This document shows positions 16,639 to 25,289 of a stretch of 43,435 nucleotides of DNA, piece by piece. Position 1 is the first letter of the stretch; each line of letters starts with the position of its first letter. Location: contig CAMAQL010000008.1 of assembly GCA_945860605.1 (NCBI GenBank), positions 1-43,435 on the forward strand. The letters are read 5' to 3'. The translations under genes were made by a program, and so were the position numbers. The stretch comes from Chitinophaga pinensis. GTDB lineage: Bacteria; Bacteroidota; Bacteroidia; Chitinophagales; Chitinophagaceae. Under the pieces are notes generated by a model that saw only the letters and a list, made by a program, of their open reading frames with translations, did no database searches and had not been told where the DNA came from.

Positions 16639-18396
16639 ATGAAAAGCTTCTTTACCTCATTCTTTGCTGCAATCCTTGCTTTATTTGTTTTTTCTTTTGT
16701 AGGTGTATTGCTATTAATTGGATTTGCGGCAGCTGTATCTTCTGATGAACCTACTGCTGTTCCAACAAATGCGGTTTTGGTGATTGACCTAGCAGATAAT
16801 TTCACAGAAAAAGAAGTGTCAGACCCTTTTACTGAATTGATGAATCCAGGAGCAGGAAAAGTACCAAGCTTAACAACCGTGATTGGATTGATTCAGCATG
16901 CTAAAAAAGATTCAAATATCAAAGGTATCTATATAAAATGTCAACAAAATTCAAATGGCTATGCTAGCTCAGAAGAACTTAGAAAAGCCTTGGTAGAATT
17001 TAAAAAAAGTAACAAATTTATTTTTGCATACGGTGAAACGATTTCTCAAAAAGGATACTGGGTAGGTAACGTGGCAAACCAAATTTATACGCATCCTCAA
17101 GGCGGATTGGAGTTTAGTGGTTTTTCTTTGGAGACGGTTTTCTTAAAAGGGATGTTGGATAAATTGGATGTGGAGATGCAAGTATTTTATGCAGGTAAAT
17201 TTAAAAGTGCAACAGAGCCATTTAGGTATGAGAAAATGTCTGACGCCAATAAACTACAAACAGGCGTATGGTTAAATGGATTATATGATCATTTTATCAA
17301 TACAGTTGCTAGTGCAAGACAAATTGCTCCTGAGAAGTTAAAATCGATGGCTAATGAAGCAAAAATTCAATCAGCACAAGATGCATTGTCAAATGGATTG
17401 GTGGATGGATTGATCTATGACGATCAGTTGAAGAAAATGATGTCTAAAAAATTAAATGGGGTAAAAGAAAATGACATCCCATTTGTTTCAATGAAAGAAT
17501 ATGCCAAGTCGGTTCCGCTTAGGGGGACTGGTGCTGGTAAAATTGCGGTGGTCTATGCAGACGGAGATATTGTCATGGGCAAGGGAGTCAAAGGGTCAAT
17601 TGCAAGTGATGATTTTAGAATGATACTCCAAAAAATTAGAGCAGACGCATCTATTGATGCATTGGTATTAAGAGTGAATTCACCTGGAGGAAGCGCTTTA
17701 GCTAGTGATATTATTTGGAGAGAAATTGAATTGATTAAAGGCAAGATTCCTGTGATTGTAAGTATGGGAGATGTGGCTGCATCTGGAGGATATTATATTG
17801 CATGTGGTGCTGATTCTATTTATGCAGATGCCAATACCATTACTGGTTCAATTGGTGTATTTTCTGTCGTTCCAAATATTTCGGGCTTCATGAAAAATAA
17901 AATAGGTGTGACTTTTGATGGGGTAAAAACTGCGACCTATGCAGATGCACCAACATCCACAAGGCCATTGAATGCCATGGAGCAAAAAATGATGCAATCT
18001 GGCGTGGATAGTATTTATAACACCTTTAAATCAAGGGTGGCAAAGGGCAGAAAAAAATCAATGGACTTTGTTGACTCCATTGCACAAGGTCGAGTTTGGC
18101 TAGGTTCGGATGCAATGAATGTTGGGCTAGTAGACAGGATTGGCACTTTAAATGATGCACTTGCGTCTGCGGCTAAAATGGCGAAACTAAAAGGCTACAG
18201 TGTTAAATCTTATCCAGAATCAAAATCATTTATCGAAGATTTAATTGAAGATTATAAAGATTATGTCAAAGTAAAATCAATTGAATCTGAAATAGGTGCA
18301 AGCCAATGGCAGATTTTTCAACATTTGAAGACAGTGCAGCAAATGGTTGGTGCCCCTCAAGCACGAATGCCTATCTTTGTGGTTAAACAGCCTTAG
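16639..18396 (+). CDS. sppA: Signal peptide peptidase SppA (67K type)
   Basis: SppA is a membrane-anchored serine protease (S49) that degrades cleaved signal peptides on the periplasmic side. The 585-residue protein has one N-terminal membrane segment (about 8-32) and two tandem S49 domains, as in the E. coli 67-kDa enzyme. The Ser-Lys dyad is visible: the general-base lysine Lys189 in YAGKFKSATEP in the first domain, and the nucleophile Ser382 in GDVAASGGYYIACG in the second. The ABC-2 permease gene starts five bases after its stop, and a TAnnTTTG box inside the sppA 3' end may give that gene its own transcript. Confidence 0.94.
   Translation: MKSFFTSFFAAILALFVFSFVGVLLLIGFAAAVSSDEPTAVPTNAVLVIDLADNFTEKEVSDPFTELMNPGAGKVPSLTTVIGLIQHAKKDSNIKGIYIKCQQNSNGYASSEELRKALVEFKKSNKFIFAYGETISQKGYWVGNVANQIYTHPQGGLEFSGFSLETVFLKGMLDKLDVEMQVFYAGKFKSATEPFRYEKMSDANKLQTGVWLNGLYDHFINTVASARQIAPEKLKSMANEAKIQSAQDALSNGLVDGLIYDDQLKKMMSKKLNGVKENDIPFVSMKEYAKSVPLRGTGAGKIAVVYADGDIVMGKGVKGSIASDDFRMILQKIRADASIDALVLRVNSPGGSALASDIIWREIELIKGKIPVIVSMGDVAASGGYYIACGADSIYADANTITGSIGVFSVVPNISGFMKNKIGVTFDGVKTATYADAPTSTRPLNAMEQKMMQSGVDSIYNTFKSRVAKGRKKSMDFVDSIAQGRVWLGSDAMNVGLVDRIGTLNDALASAAKMAKLKGYSVKSYPESKSFIEDLIEDYKDYVKVKSIESEIGASQWQIFQHLKTVQQMVGAPQARMPIFVVKQP
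18372..18379 (+). promoter_or_regulatory. Possible internal promoter TATCTTTG for the ABC-2 permease gene
   Basis: This exact TAnnTTTG match lies inside the last codons of sppA, 22 bases before the permease ATG at 18402. That spacing matches other promoters in this window. A TTG lies 22 bases upstream. It is in coding sequence and so could be chance. Confidence 0.35.
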
Positions 18397-18401
18397 GTAT
18401 C

Positions 18402-19505
18402 ATGCGTTCATACAGTCAAATCAAAGCGATGCTTGCTATTACAAGAGCAAGCCTGCGCTCTATCTTAAGAAGCCCGTCTGCGGTTGTTTTTAGTATTCTA
18501 TTCCCGCTAATATTCATTTTAGTATTTGGATTTTTAAGCAGCGGTGGAAATATCAATGTAAAAGTAGCACTAGCCCCAAATGCGGATACCACTAATTTAG
18601 TGTATGAAAAAGTGAAGTCATTAGCAGGATTAAAATTTGTAGTAGCCGATCAGGCAACGGTGAATGCAGAATTAGCTAAAGGAAGGATTACTGCATTGAT
18701 TGATATTCAGCCAACACAAAATCCTAGTCAGCCTTATCAAATTCAATTAACAAGTTCGGCAGCAGCCAATCCGCAAAATATTCAATTAATTAAATCCATC
18801 TTAAATGCAGTGATTGCAAATATCAATGCCACACAGTTTAAAGATGCACCTACTTTTGCAATGGTCAAAAACGAAGTCATTGAAGTACCAGGCAGAACCT
18901 ATAGAACAATCGATTTCATTTTACCTGGGCAACTTGGTTTTTCCTTATTAAGTGCAGGGGTTTTTGGCGTGGCTTTTTTGTTTTTTAATTTAAGACAACA
19001 GCTGGTTTTAAAAAGATTTTATGCCACACCTATTAGACGTTTATATATCATTTTAGGCGAAGCTTTAAGTAGGGTTATTTTTCAATTGATGACTGCGGTG
19101 ATCATTATTGGGATTGGCCATTTTGCATTTAATTTTACACTCGTGTATGGATTTGTCACTTTCTTGAATATCATGGCACTTAGTTTCATTGCCCTGATCT
19201 TATTTATGGGCTTTGGTTTTATTGTGAGTGGTGTGGCAAAAAATGAAAGTACTATACCGCCATTTGCCAATTTAATTACCTTACCTCAATTTTTATTAGC
19301 TGGTACATTTTTCCCAATTGATTCCTTCCCTAAATGGCTTCAACCCTTTTGTAATATTTTACCATTAACGCATTTTAATAATGCCATGCGTGAAATTGCA
19401 TTTGAGGGGGCAAATTTATTTTCAGTAGGTAATGAAATTGCCATACTACTAATTTGGATTGTCCTTGTGTATGCTGCTGCATATAAAATATTTAAATGGG
19501 AATAA
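18402..19505 (+). CDS. ABC-2 type transporter permease
   Basis: This is a 367-residue membrane protein of the ABC-2 permease family (drug, lipid or polysaccharide exporters of the YhhJ/DrrB/NodJ kind). Seen: an N-terminal amphipathic stretch and first membrane helix at about 25-48 ending in FGFLSSGG, an extracytoplasmic domain of about 130 residues, then five or so helices from about residue 175. FILPGQLGFSLLSAGVFGVAF and the family's GTFFPIDSFPKWLQP motif are present. No ATP-binding cassette gene is adjacent, so the partner must be encoded elsewhere. A START-like membrane protein gene follows one base after the stop. The substrate is unknown. Confidence 0.82.
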   Translation: MRSYSQIKAMLAITRASLRSILRSPSAVVFSILFPLIFILVFGFLSSGGNINVKVALAPNADTTNLVYEKVKSLAGLKFVVADQATVNAELAKGRITALIDIQPTQNPSQPYQIQLTSSAAANPQNIQLIKSILNAVIANINATQFKDAPTFAMVKNEVIEVPGRTYRTIDFILPGQLGFSLLSAGVFGVAFLFFNLRQQLVLKRFYATPIRRLYIILGEALSRVIFQLMTAVIIIGIGHFAFNFTLVYGFVTFLNIMALSFIALILFMGFGFIVSGVAKNESTIPPFANLITLPQFLLAGTFFPIDSFPKWLQPFCNILPLTHFNNAMREIAFEGANLFSVGNEIAILLIWIVLVYAAAYKIFKWE

Positions 19506-19506
19506 A

Positions 19507-20001
19507 ATGAAACTGATTCGTTTTGCATTGATAAGTGTATTGGTTATTGGTATCTTAATCACTGCTATTGCTAGCTTATTTCCTTCTATGGTGATTACAT
19601 CAAGGGCAGTAGAAATCAATGCCACCAAAGAGCAAATACAACATTGTGTTAAAGACTTATCTGTATGGAAGGGTTGGATGAGTGATTGGAAAGATCAATC
19701 AGTTATAGTAAAAGATAGCATTGCAAGAGTAGGGAGCCAGACCATTCAAATGTTGTCAAGCACCGATAGCACTGTTCTTTTAAAATGGGAAGCAACAGGT
19801 CAAGCACCTTATCAGGTTCAAATAGAATGGTTGCCATTAAAAGAGGGCACCTATGTGATTCACTGGTCTTTTGAACAACATGTCAATTGGTATCCTTGGG
19901 AAAAATTTCAGACCTTACTCAATGAAAAGGTCTTAGGTGCAAAGATGGAAGAAGAATTACAACATTTAACAGCTTGTGTTTTATCGACCTCGACTCCTTA
20001 A
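19507..20001 (+). CDS. Membrane-anchored START/SRPBCC-like protein
   Basis: This 164-residue protein has one N-terminal membrane helix (about 4-26). The rest resembles the SRPBCC (START/polyketide-cyclase) fold: an opening strand ending AVEINATKEQIQHCVKDLSVWKGW, then alternating strands, and a final helix around EKFQTLLNEKVLGAKMEEELQHL. Small proteins of this kind often have a polyketide-cyclase/dehydrase label, but no substrate or activity is known. It starts one base after the permease stop, so it probably belongs to that unit. Its 3' end overlaps the converging queG gene by 21 bases. The fold call is moderate confidence. Confidence 0.65.
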   Translation: MKLIRFALISVLVIGILITAIASLFPSMVITSRAVEINATKEQIQHCVKDLSVWKGWMSDWKDQSVIVKDSIARVGSQTIQMLSSTDSTVLLKWEATGQAPYQVQIEWLPLKEGTYVIHWSFEQHVNWYPWEKFQTLLNEKVLGAKMEEELQHLTACVLSTSTP

Positions 20002-20916
20002 GTATTCGATATTTCTTTTAATCCCATTCAATTTTGATCTTAATAAAGGGGATTGTTTAAATCTTGCTTTAAAACTAGTTTCTTCCATTTCCAGCCAAGC
20101 ATCTTTAGACATGGTTAATAAGCCTTCAATCGGTTTGAATTTTGATTCTTGATGCGGATGACTAAATCGATTCCAAGGACACACATCCTGACAAATATCA
20201 CAGCCAAAGGCCCAGTCTTGATAAGACCTATCTGAAGCAGTTTCGATCTGTTGTTTTTTCAATTCAATGGTATAGTAGCTAATACAATGATTGGCTTCAA
20301 TAGTTTTATTTGGCAAGATGGCTTGTGTAGGACATGCATCGATACATTTAGTACAAGTGCCGCAATAATCTTTTGCAATGGGTTGGTCATAAACACATTC
20401 AAGGTCTACAATCAAGCTGGCAATAAAAAAATAGGATCCCTTTTTAGGTTGAATTAAGTTGCCATTTTTACCTATCCAGCCAGCGCCCGAAAGCCAAGCC
20501 CATGAACGCTCTAAGACTGGAGCAGAGTCAACAAATCCTCTACCCTCAATAGGTCCAATTTTTTGTCGAAGGTCATCTAGCATTTGATTCAATGCGAGCT
20601 TAATCACTTCGTGGTAATCTTGGCCGTAGGCATATTTAGCAATTTTTGGAAAGCCACTTGGTTGTTCCTGTTCTGGGGAATAGTTCTTTAAAAAAGTAAT
20701 CACCGACTTTGCACCTGGCACCAATTTTTTTGGATTGATTCTTAAGTCAAAATGTTTTTCCATGTAATGCATATCTCCATGAAAACCTTTTGCCAACCAT
20801 TGTTCTAATCTAAATGCATCTTCGGTTAATTCTTTAGCTTCGGCAATGCCACAGAAGTCAAATCCATGTTGCAAGGCTAGCTCTTTGATGAGTTGCGTAT
20901 GCTTAAATTGGTTCAC
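19981..20916 (-). CDS. queG: Epoxyqueuosine reductase
   Basis: QueG reduces epoxyqueuosine to queuosine in tRNA anticodons using cobalamin and two 4Fe-4S clusters. The 311-residue protein shows the catalytic aspartate in VDSAPVLERSWAW (Asp130) and cluster cysteines at 185, 188, 191 and 195 (CGTCTKCIDACP). Further cluster cysteines are at 211 and at 239, 242 and 246 (CDICQDVCPWN). The length is slightly below E. coli QueG (379), as in the short group lacking the C-terminal HEAT-like repeat. The start is GTG at 20916: an in-frame stop lies just upstream and no in-frame ATG is near. It ends inside the last codons of the opposite START-like gene. Confidence 0.93.
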   Translation of the reverse strand: MNQFKHTQLIKELALQHGFDFCGIAEAKELTEDAFRLEQWLAKGFHGDMHYMEKHFDLRINPKKLVPGAKSVITFLKNYSPEQEQPSGFPKIAKYAYGQDYHEVIKLALNQMLDDLRQKIGPIEGRGFVDSAPVLERSWAWLSGAGWIGKNGNLIQPKKGSYFFIASLIVDLECVYDQPIAKDYCGTCTKCIDACPTQAILPNKTIEANHCISYYTIELKKQQIETASDRSYQDWAFGCDICQDVCPWNRFSHPHQESKFKPIEGLLTMSKDAWLEMEETSFKARFKQSPLLRSKLNGIKRNIEYLRSRGR

Positions 20917-21052
20917 AGAACGTTCATTTTAGTTACCCATAAATTTCTTTTTTGTGCCATATTCCTGCTTTTCATCATCGTATGTAAAATTAGCAGAAAA
21001 TACAAGCAATGACTGACTTTATTGCTCTTTTTTAACAAGTATAATTTAATAT

Positions 21053-21090
21053 AGACTTCATAGTAAATATATCTAAAGGTTTTGAAGTCT
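21053..21090. repeat. Inverted repeat AGACTTCA/TGAAGTCT around the -33 box
   Basis: AGACTTCA (21053-21060) and TGAAGTCT (21083-21090) are exact reverse complements 22 bases apart. The right arm overlaps the -33 TTTG of the MFS promoter. It may be a second regulator site, but an 8-base match in AT-rich DNA is modest evidence. Confidence 0.35.
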
Positions 21091-21111
21091 TGATAGGTAC
21101 TTGTATATTTG
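21081..21111 (+). promoter_or_regulatory. Consensus promoter TTTG-N19-TATATTTG for the TetA-like exporter
   Basis: This is the best promoter in the window: TTTG (21081-21084), 19 bases, then TATATTTG (21104-21111), both matching the Bacteroidota -33/-7 consensus with standard spacing. The predicted transcription start is near 21117, about 33 bases before the ATG. Confidence 0.75.
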
Positions 21112-21149
21112 ACGGATAGGCAAATTTGCGCTATCCGTCAATTTTTTTT
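21109..21149 (+). promoter_or_regulatory. 33-bp inverted repeat overlapping the promoter, followed by T8: operator or attenuator
   Basis: The arms TTGACGGATAG (21109-21119) and CTATCCGTCAA (21131-21141) are perfect 11-base complements. They flank an 11-base centre that itself holds the palindrome GCAAATTTGC, and eight Ts directly precede the ATG at 21150. The left arm begins inside the -7 box, so only part of the stem would be in RNA from that promoter. This favours a DNA operator for a dimeric repressor over a terminator. If transcription begins further upstream, the hairpin plus U8 would act as an attenuator. Confidence 0.7.
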
Positions 21150-22379
21150 ATGGCAAACACAAAGAAGGCAGCAGTTGGGTTCATTTTCTTGACATTGGTC
21201 ATTGATATTGTTGGACTCGGCATCATTATTCCTGTGGTTCCTCAATTGATAAAGGGTTTGCTGCATACTAGTGATTTAAGTAAGGCTTCTTTGTATGGTG
21301 GTTGGATGACTTTTTTATATGCGACCATGCAATTTTTATTTGCACCATTTATTGGAAGTTTAAGTGATCAATATGGCAGAAGGCCAGTACTTTTAATTTC
21401 ACTTTTAGGCTTTGGCTTAGATTATTTATTCTTAGCATTTGCGCCTTCGATTCTTTGGTTATTTGTTGGTCGTACCATTGCAGGTATCACAGGTGCAAGT
21501 GTGACGACTGCATCCGCTTACATGGCAGATATCAGTGACGATTCAAATAGGGCACAAAATTTTGGAATGATTGGCGCTGCATTTGGCATCGGATTCATTA
21601 TTGGACCTATGCTAGGAGGCTTTTTAGGAGAACTCAGTCCTAGACTACCTTTCATAGTTGCAGCATGTTTGGCTTTGTTAAATGTGGTTTATGGTTATTT
21701 TGTATTGCCTGAATCTTTGCCGGTAGAAAATAGAAGGGCTTTTGATTGGAAAAGATCGAATCCTATTAGTTCATTAGTACATTTAAAAAAATATCCTGCC
21801 GTATCGGGTTTAATTTTTTCTTTGGTTTTTATTTATTTAGCTGTTCATGCAGTTCAAAGTAATTGGAGTTTTGCCAATATGGAGAAATTCAAATGGTCAC
21901 CAAAAATGATTGGGCTGTCTTTAGGGATGGTAGGACTCTTGGTGGGTTTAGTACAAGGGGTATTGATTCGTTATATCAATCCAAAAATTGGTAACGAGAA
22001 ATCGGTGTATTTTGGCATTGCTTTATATGCATTGGGTTTAATTTTATTTGCGTTTGCAAGCAGCTCATGGATGATGTTTGTATTTTTAATCCCCTATTGT
22101 TTAGGAGGGATTTCTGGACCAGCATTGCAAGCTTTGATTTCAGTGCATGTGCCCAAAAATGAACAAGGAGAATTGCAGGGCTCGTTAACAAGTATCATGA
22201 GTGTGACTTCCATTGCTGGACCCCTTATTATGACAAGTTTATTTGCCTATTTTACCAAACCAGGCAATCCAATTTATTTTCCAGGGGCTTCTTTTTTAAT
22301 GGGCGCAGTATTTATGATCATTAGTGCTTCCATTGCCTATATCGTTTTAAAGGGAGAAACTAAGCCAATTAAGGCTTAG
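21150..22379 (+). CDS. MFS transporter, TetA-like (DHA1 family)
   Basis: This is a 409-residue, 12-helix drug:H+ antiporter-type MFS protein resembling the TCR/Tet family of Bacteroidota. Seen: helix 1 with LVIDIVGLGIIIPVVPQL, motif A GSLSDQYGRRPVLL, the antiporter motif C region GAAFGIGFIIGPMLGG, and the FVLPESLP segment ending the first half. The substrate is unknown; many such genes are housekeeping exporters and do not confer tetracycline resistance. I start at ATG 21150, directly after the T8 run. The gene has a strong promoter and an operator-like repeat, but no regulator gene is next to it. punA follows after 45 bases with its own promoter. Confidence 0.88.
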   Translation: MANTKKAAVGFIFLTLVIDIVGLGIIIPVVPQLIKGLLHTSDLSKASLYGGWMTFLYATMQFLFAPFIGSLSDQYGRRPVLLISLLGFGLDYLFLAFAPSILWLFVGRTIAGITGASVTTASAYMADISDDSNRAQNFGMIGAAFGIGFIIGPMLGGFLGELSPRLPFIVAACLALLNVVYGYFVLPESLPVENRRAFDWKRSNPISSLVHLKKYPAVSGLIFSLVFIYLAVHAVQSNWSFANMEKFKWSPKMIGLSLGMVGLLVGLVQGVLIRYINPKIGNEKSVYFGIALYALGLILFAFASSSWMMFVFLIPYCLGGISGPALQALISVHVPKNEQGELQGSLTSIMSVTSIAGPLIMTSLFAYFTKPGNPIYFPGASFLMGAVFMIISASIAYIVLKGETKPIKA

Positions 22380-22395
22380 AGTCCCTTACTGTTGT

Positions 22396-22403
22396 TATAT
22401 TTG
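22396..22403 (+). promoter_or_regulatory. -7 promoter element TATATTTG for punA
   Basis: This is an exact TAnnTTTG match, 21 bases before the ATG at 22425 and just after the MFS stop codon. No clear -33 TTTG is seen. Confidence 0.5.
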
Positions 22404-22424
22404 TGGCTCAATAAAGGCCAAAAT

Positions 22425-23252
22425 ATGTCTCCATTAATGCAACAGCTAGAAGCAACTGCAGGGTTTATACAGTCAAAAATTAATGCAAAAGCAAATACTG
22501 CTATCATCTTAGGTAGTGGATTGGGTAATTTATCAAGTGTGATTGAAACTGAATTTAGCATACCCTATAGTGAAATTCCAAATTTTCCAGTGAGCACCGT
22601 TGAAGGACATAAAGGAAGATTAATTTTGGGCACATTGAATGGCAAAAAGGTTTGGGTCATGGAAGGCCGTTTTCATTTTTACGAAGGCTATACTGCAGAG
22701 CAAGTTGTTTTCCCAATTCGCGTGTTGAAATTATTAGGAGTCGAAAATTTATTATTATCAAACGCGGCTGGTGGCGTCAATAAGGATTATCAAGTGGGGG
22801 ATTTAATGATCATCAAAGACCATATTAGTTTCTTTACAATGAATCCATTATTGGGTAAAAATGAGACTGCATTGGGTACGCGTTTTCCAGATATGAGTGA
22901 GCCGTATGATAATGCATTTATCGATAAAGCAAAACGAATCGCTGCTGAACATCAAATTAAAGTGCACGAAGGTGTCTATATAGGAGTGACAGGTCCAACA
23001 TTTGAAACAAGAGCAGAGTATCAATTAATCAAAATAGCAGGTGGAGATGTGGTGGGCATGAGTACAGTGCAAGAAAATATTGCAGCAGTACATTGCGGCA
23101 TGAAAGTTTTTGCAATGAGTGTGGTGACCGATTTAGGCATTAGAGAAGATAATAATGTGATCACACACGAGGAAGTATTGGCGGCTGCAAATGCAGCCGA
23201 ACCTTTATTAACTTTAATATTTAGTGCATTGGTTAAAGAAGTCGCTGCTTAA
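22425..23252 (+). CDS. punA: Purine nucleoside phosphorylase (trimeric, PNP-I)
   Basis: This enzyme cleaves inosine and guanosine with phosphate to the base and ribose-1-phosphate, in purine salvage. The 275-residue protein fits the trimeric mammalian-type PNP: phosphate loop ILGSGLGNLS, VEGHKGRLILG, the segment MEGRFHFYEGY, LSNAAGGVNKDYQVGDLM, and GVTGPTFETRAEY. These are followed by GMSTVQENIAAVHCGMKV and VVTDLGI. The purine-site Glu in FETRAEY and an Asn-like position near VVTD are typical of the family, although 6-oxopurine specificity is inferred. I chose ATG 22425; a TTG at 22392 lies before the promoter. Confidence 0.93.
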   Translation: MSPLMQQLEATAGFIQSKINAKANTAIILGSGLGNLSSVIETEFSIPYSEIPNFPVSTVEGHKGRLILGTLNGKKVWVMEGRFHFYEGYTAEQVVFPIRVLKLLGVENLLLSNAAGGVNKDYQVGDLMIIKDHISFFTMNPLLGKNETALGTRFPDMSEPYDNAFIDKAKRIAAEHQIKVHEGVYIGVTGPTFETRAEYQLIKIAGGDVVGMSTVQENIAAVHCGMKVFAMSVVTDLGIREDNNVITHEEVLAAANAAEPLLTLIFSALVKEVAA

Positions 23253-23291
23253 TGCGATTTTTTTTTCAATAGCATTATCCTACTATCAAAT

Positions 23292-25274
23292 ATGAGGACT
23301 AAGTGTATTTTATTTATCTGTTGTTTTATAAGTTGTCTATTTATTGGACAGCTGAGTGGACAGAATATGCGCTTTAATTCATTTGGCGGTGGTGGTGGAG
23401 CAACTGACTCCTTACAAAAAAGAGATAAATCCGAGGATTCGATTGCGATTTATTATCGATTGTACAATAGCTTGACCATTCAGAATATGGATACCGCTAT
23501 TACCGATTTCTATTCAAAATTTATCCTACCCTATAGTAATTATCATTTAGGTAATTTAGGCAATGCAAGTAAATCTTATATATTCAATCCATTGCAAAGA
23601 GGTGGATGGGATGCAGGTTTTAGGGCCTATGAAGTCTACAATTACACTTTGGAGCAAACGCCGTTTTATCAAACTACAAAACCCTATACCGAATTGGGTT
23701 ATTTGCTGGGTGGAAAAGGAGAGCAATTGATGGAAATATTGCACACTCAAAATAAAACAAAGCAGTTTAATTATTCTTTTGCTTATCGTTTTAGCAATGC
23801 TCCAGGAAATTTAAAAAACCAGCATGCGAATTTGAATAATATGCGTATTGCTGCAAATTACCAATCTAAGCGCAAACGTTACGCCTCTTATTGGGTGATG
23901 TTGTCCAATAAATCTGCTTCATCGGAAAATGGAGGGTTAGTGAATAGTGCTTTAATTGATAGTCTTTCATTGAACAATCCATATGAGCTTGAAACAAGAT
24001 TGGGTATTAGCGGTGCTTCTTTTAGAAATCCATTCAATACCAATATCGCCACTGGCTCTACTTATAAAGAACAAAGTTTTGTGTGGAAGCAGACCTATGA
24101 TATAGGACAAAAAGACTCTGTGGTAAAAGACTCGGTGACCACTTATTTATTTTATCCTAGACTCAGATTCCAGAATGAAATAAAATACCAATCTAATCAA
24201 TTTGTTTTTGCTGATGCCAATCCCTCTGAACTCAATTATGAACAATATTTTAATTATAAATTACCAGTTGGAAATACCATGTTGTTTCAGGATAATTGGA
24301 AAAGGTTCACCAATGAATTTAGCTTAGTTTCTTTTCCTGAGAAGACAAATCCAAATCAATACTTGCAAATTGGACTTGGGTACCAGCAGTTAATTTTTAA
24401 TGATAGTTTGATAAAATGGTCAAACAATGATATCTATGGACTTGGCGTCTATAAAAATAAAACCAAGAATCTTCGTTGGGATATTCAAGCATCTGGAAAA
24501 TTATTTTTAAGCGGCTATCATGCAGGCGACTATGAAGCACAGTTTTCTTTGAGTAGCTTAATCAATAAAAAAGGAGATCAATTGGCATTGTGGGTGCAAA
24601 ATTCCAATCGTACACCTTCCTTTAATCGACTTGGTATCACTGCATTTCCAATTTTAAAAATACCCACTATTGATAAAGAAAACATCATTGAATTAGGGGC
24701 TTTGTGGAATCAAAAAAGACAGGGTTTAACTGCTTCATTTCAGTACAAACTCATTCAAAATTTTCAATACTTTGGTTCAGGATTTCAGCCAATGGTGTAT
24801 GACAAAGTGTTAAGTTATGTGAAGGGTACTGTATCAAATCAAATGAAACTAAGTCGTCATTGGAATTGGTACAATGAATTAACATTTCAGTTAGTAGATC
24901 CCAATGCGCCCTTGCACCTGCCTTTCCTTTTTACTAGACAGCGCCTTGCTTATGAAGGTAATTTCTTTAAAAATTTATTTCTTTCAACGGGCTTAGAACT
25001 CATTTATCATTCCTCTTTTCAGCCAGATGGCTATATGCCATTGAGTGGTCAATTTTACCTCCAAGATCAGTTTACAGCTAATAATAGACCCATTGCCAAT
25101 GCCTTTTTAAATTTCAGGATCAAAAGATTTAAAGGATTTATACGCATGGAACAGCTGAATACTTTATTAGCCACTAGTAATCAATTAGGTACAAGGTATC
25201 ATTTTACTGCCCCAAATTATCCAGGCACAGGCACTTGGTTACGGGTTGGAATTTGGTGGAATTTTATCAATTAG
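23292..25274 (+). CDS. Putative porin (Bacteroidota outer-membrane barrel)
   Basis: This 660-residue exported protein has a signal peptide (about 1-23, ending QLSGQ), a glycine-rich stretch FGGGGGATD, and then a long region of alternating polar and aromatic residues ending in WLRVGIWWNFIN. A terminal aromatic strand like this is typical of outer-membrane beta-barrels. The overall pattern, with YRLYNSLTIQNMDTAITDFY and an AYRFSNAPGNLKNQHAN block, fits the putative porin family of Bacteroidota (Pfam putative porin group). The substrate is unknown. The HYC_CC_PP gene starts 15 bases later, so it may be part of the metal-efflux block. That link is inferred from spacing only. Confidence 0.78.
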   Translation: MRTKCILFICCFISCLFIGQLSGQNMRFNSFGGGGGATDSLQKRDKSEDSIAIYYRLYNSLTIQNMDTAITDFYSKFILPYSNYHLGNLGNASKSYIFNPLQRGGWDAGFRAYEVYNYTLEQTPFYQTTKPYTELGYLLGGKGEQLMEILHTQNKTKQFNYSFAYRFSNAPGNLKNQHANLNNMRIAANYQSKRKRYASYWVMLSNKSASSENGGLVNSALIDSLSLNNPYELETRLGISGASFRNPFNTNIATGSTYKEQSFVWKQTYDIGQKDSVVKDSVTTYLFYPRLRFQNEIKYQSNQFVFADANPSELNYEQYFNYKLPVGNTMLFQDNWKRFTNEFSLVSFPEKTNPNQYLQIGLGYQQLIFNDSLIKWSNNDIYGLGVYKNKTKNLRWDIQASGKLFLSGYHAGDYEAQFSLSSLINKKGDQLALWVQNSNRTPSFNRLGITAFPILKIPTIDKENIIELGALWNQKRQGLTASFQYKLIQNFQYFGSGFQPMVYDKVLSYVKGTVSNQMKLSRHWNWYNELTFQLVDPNAPLHLPFLFTRQRLAYEGNFFKNLFLSTGLELIYHSSFQPDGYMPLSGQFYLQDQFTANNRPIANAFLNFRIKRFKGFIRMEQLNTLLATSNQLGTRYHFTAPNYPGTGTWLRVGIWWNFIN

Positions 25275-25277
25275 TAC

Positions 25278-25285
25278 TACCTTCG
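25278..25285 (+). promoter_or_regulatory. Possible -7 element TACCTTCG for the metal block
   Basis: One mismatch from TAnnTTTG (TTCG for TTTG). It ends four bases before the GTG at 25290, the same spacing as the ABC-F and cca promoters. It may drive the HYC_CC_PP gene and following genes independently of the porin. Confidence 0.3.
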
Positions 25286-25289
25286 TATT

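Noticed and set aside
21005..21033. Small hairpin AGCAAT/ATTGCT followed by T6
   Set aside because: Only six mostly A/T pairs with a 10-base loop and no plus-strand gene upstream to terminate; weak.
21150..22379. Tetracycline-resistance gene
   Set aside because: TetA-like similarity alone does not show drug specificity; many Bacteroidota carry such exporters as ordinary chromosomal genes.
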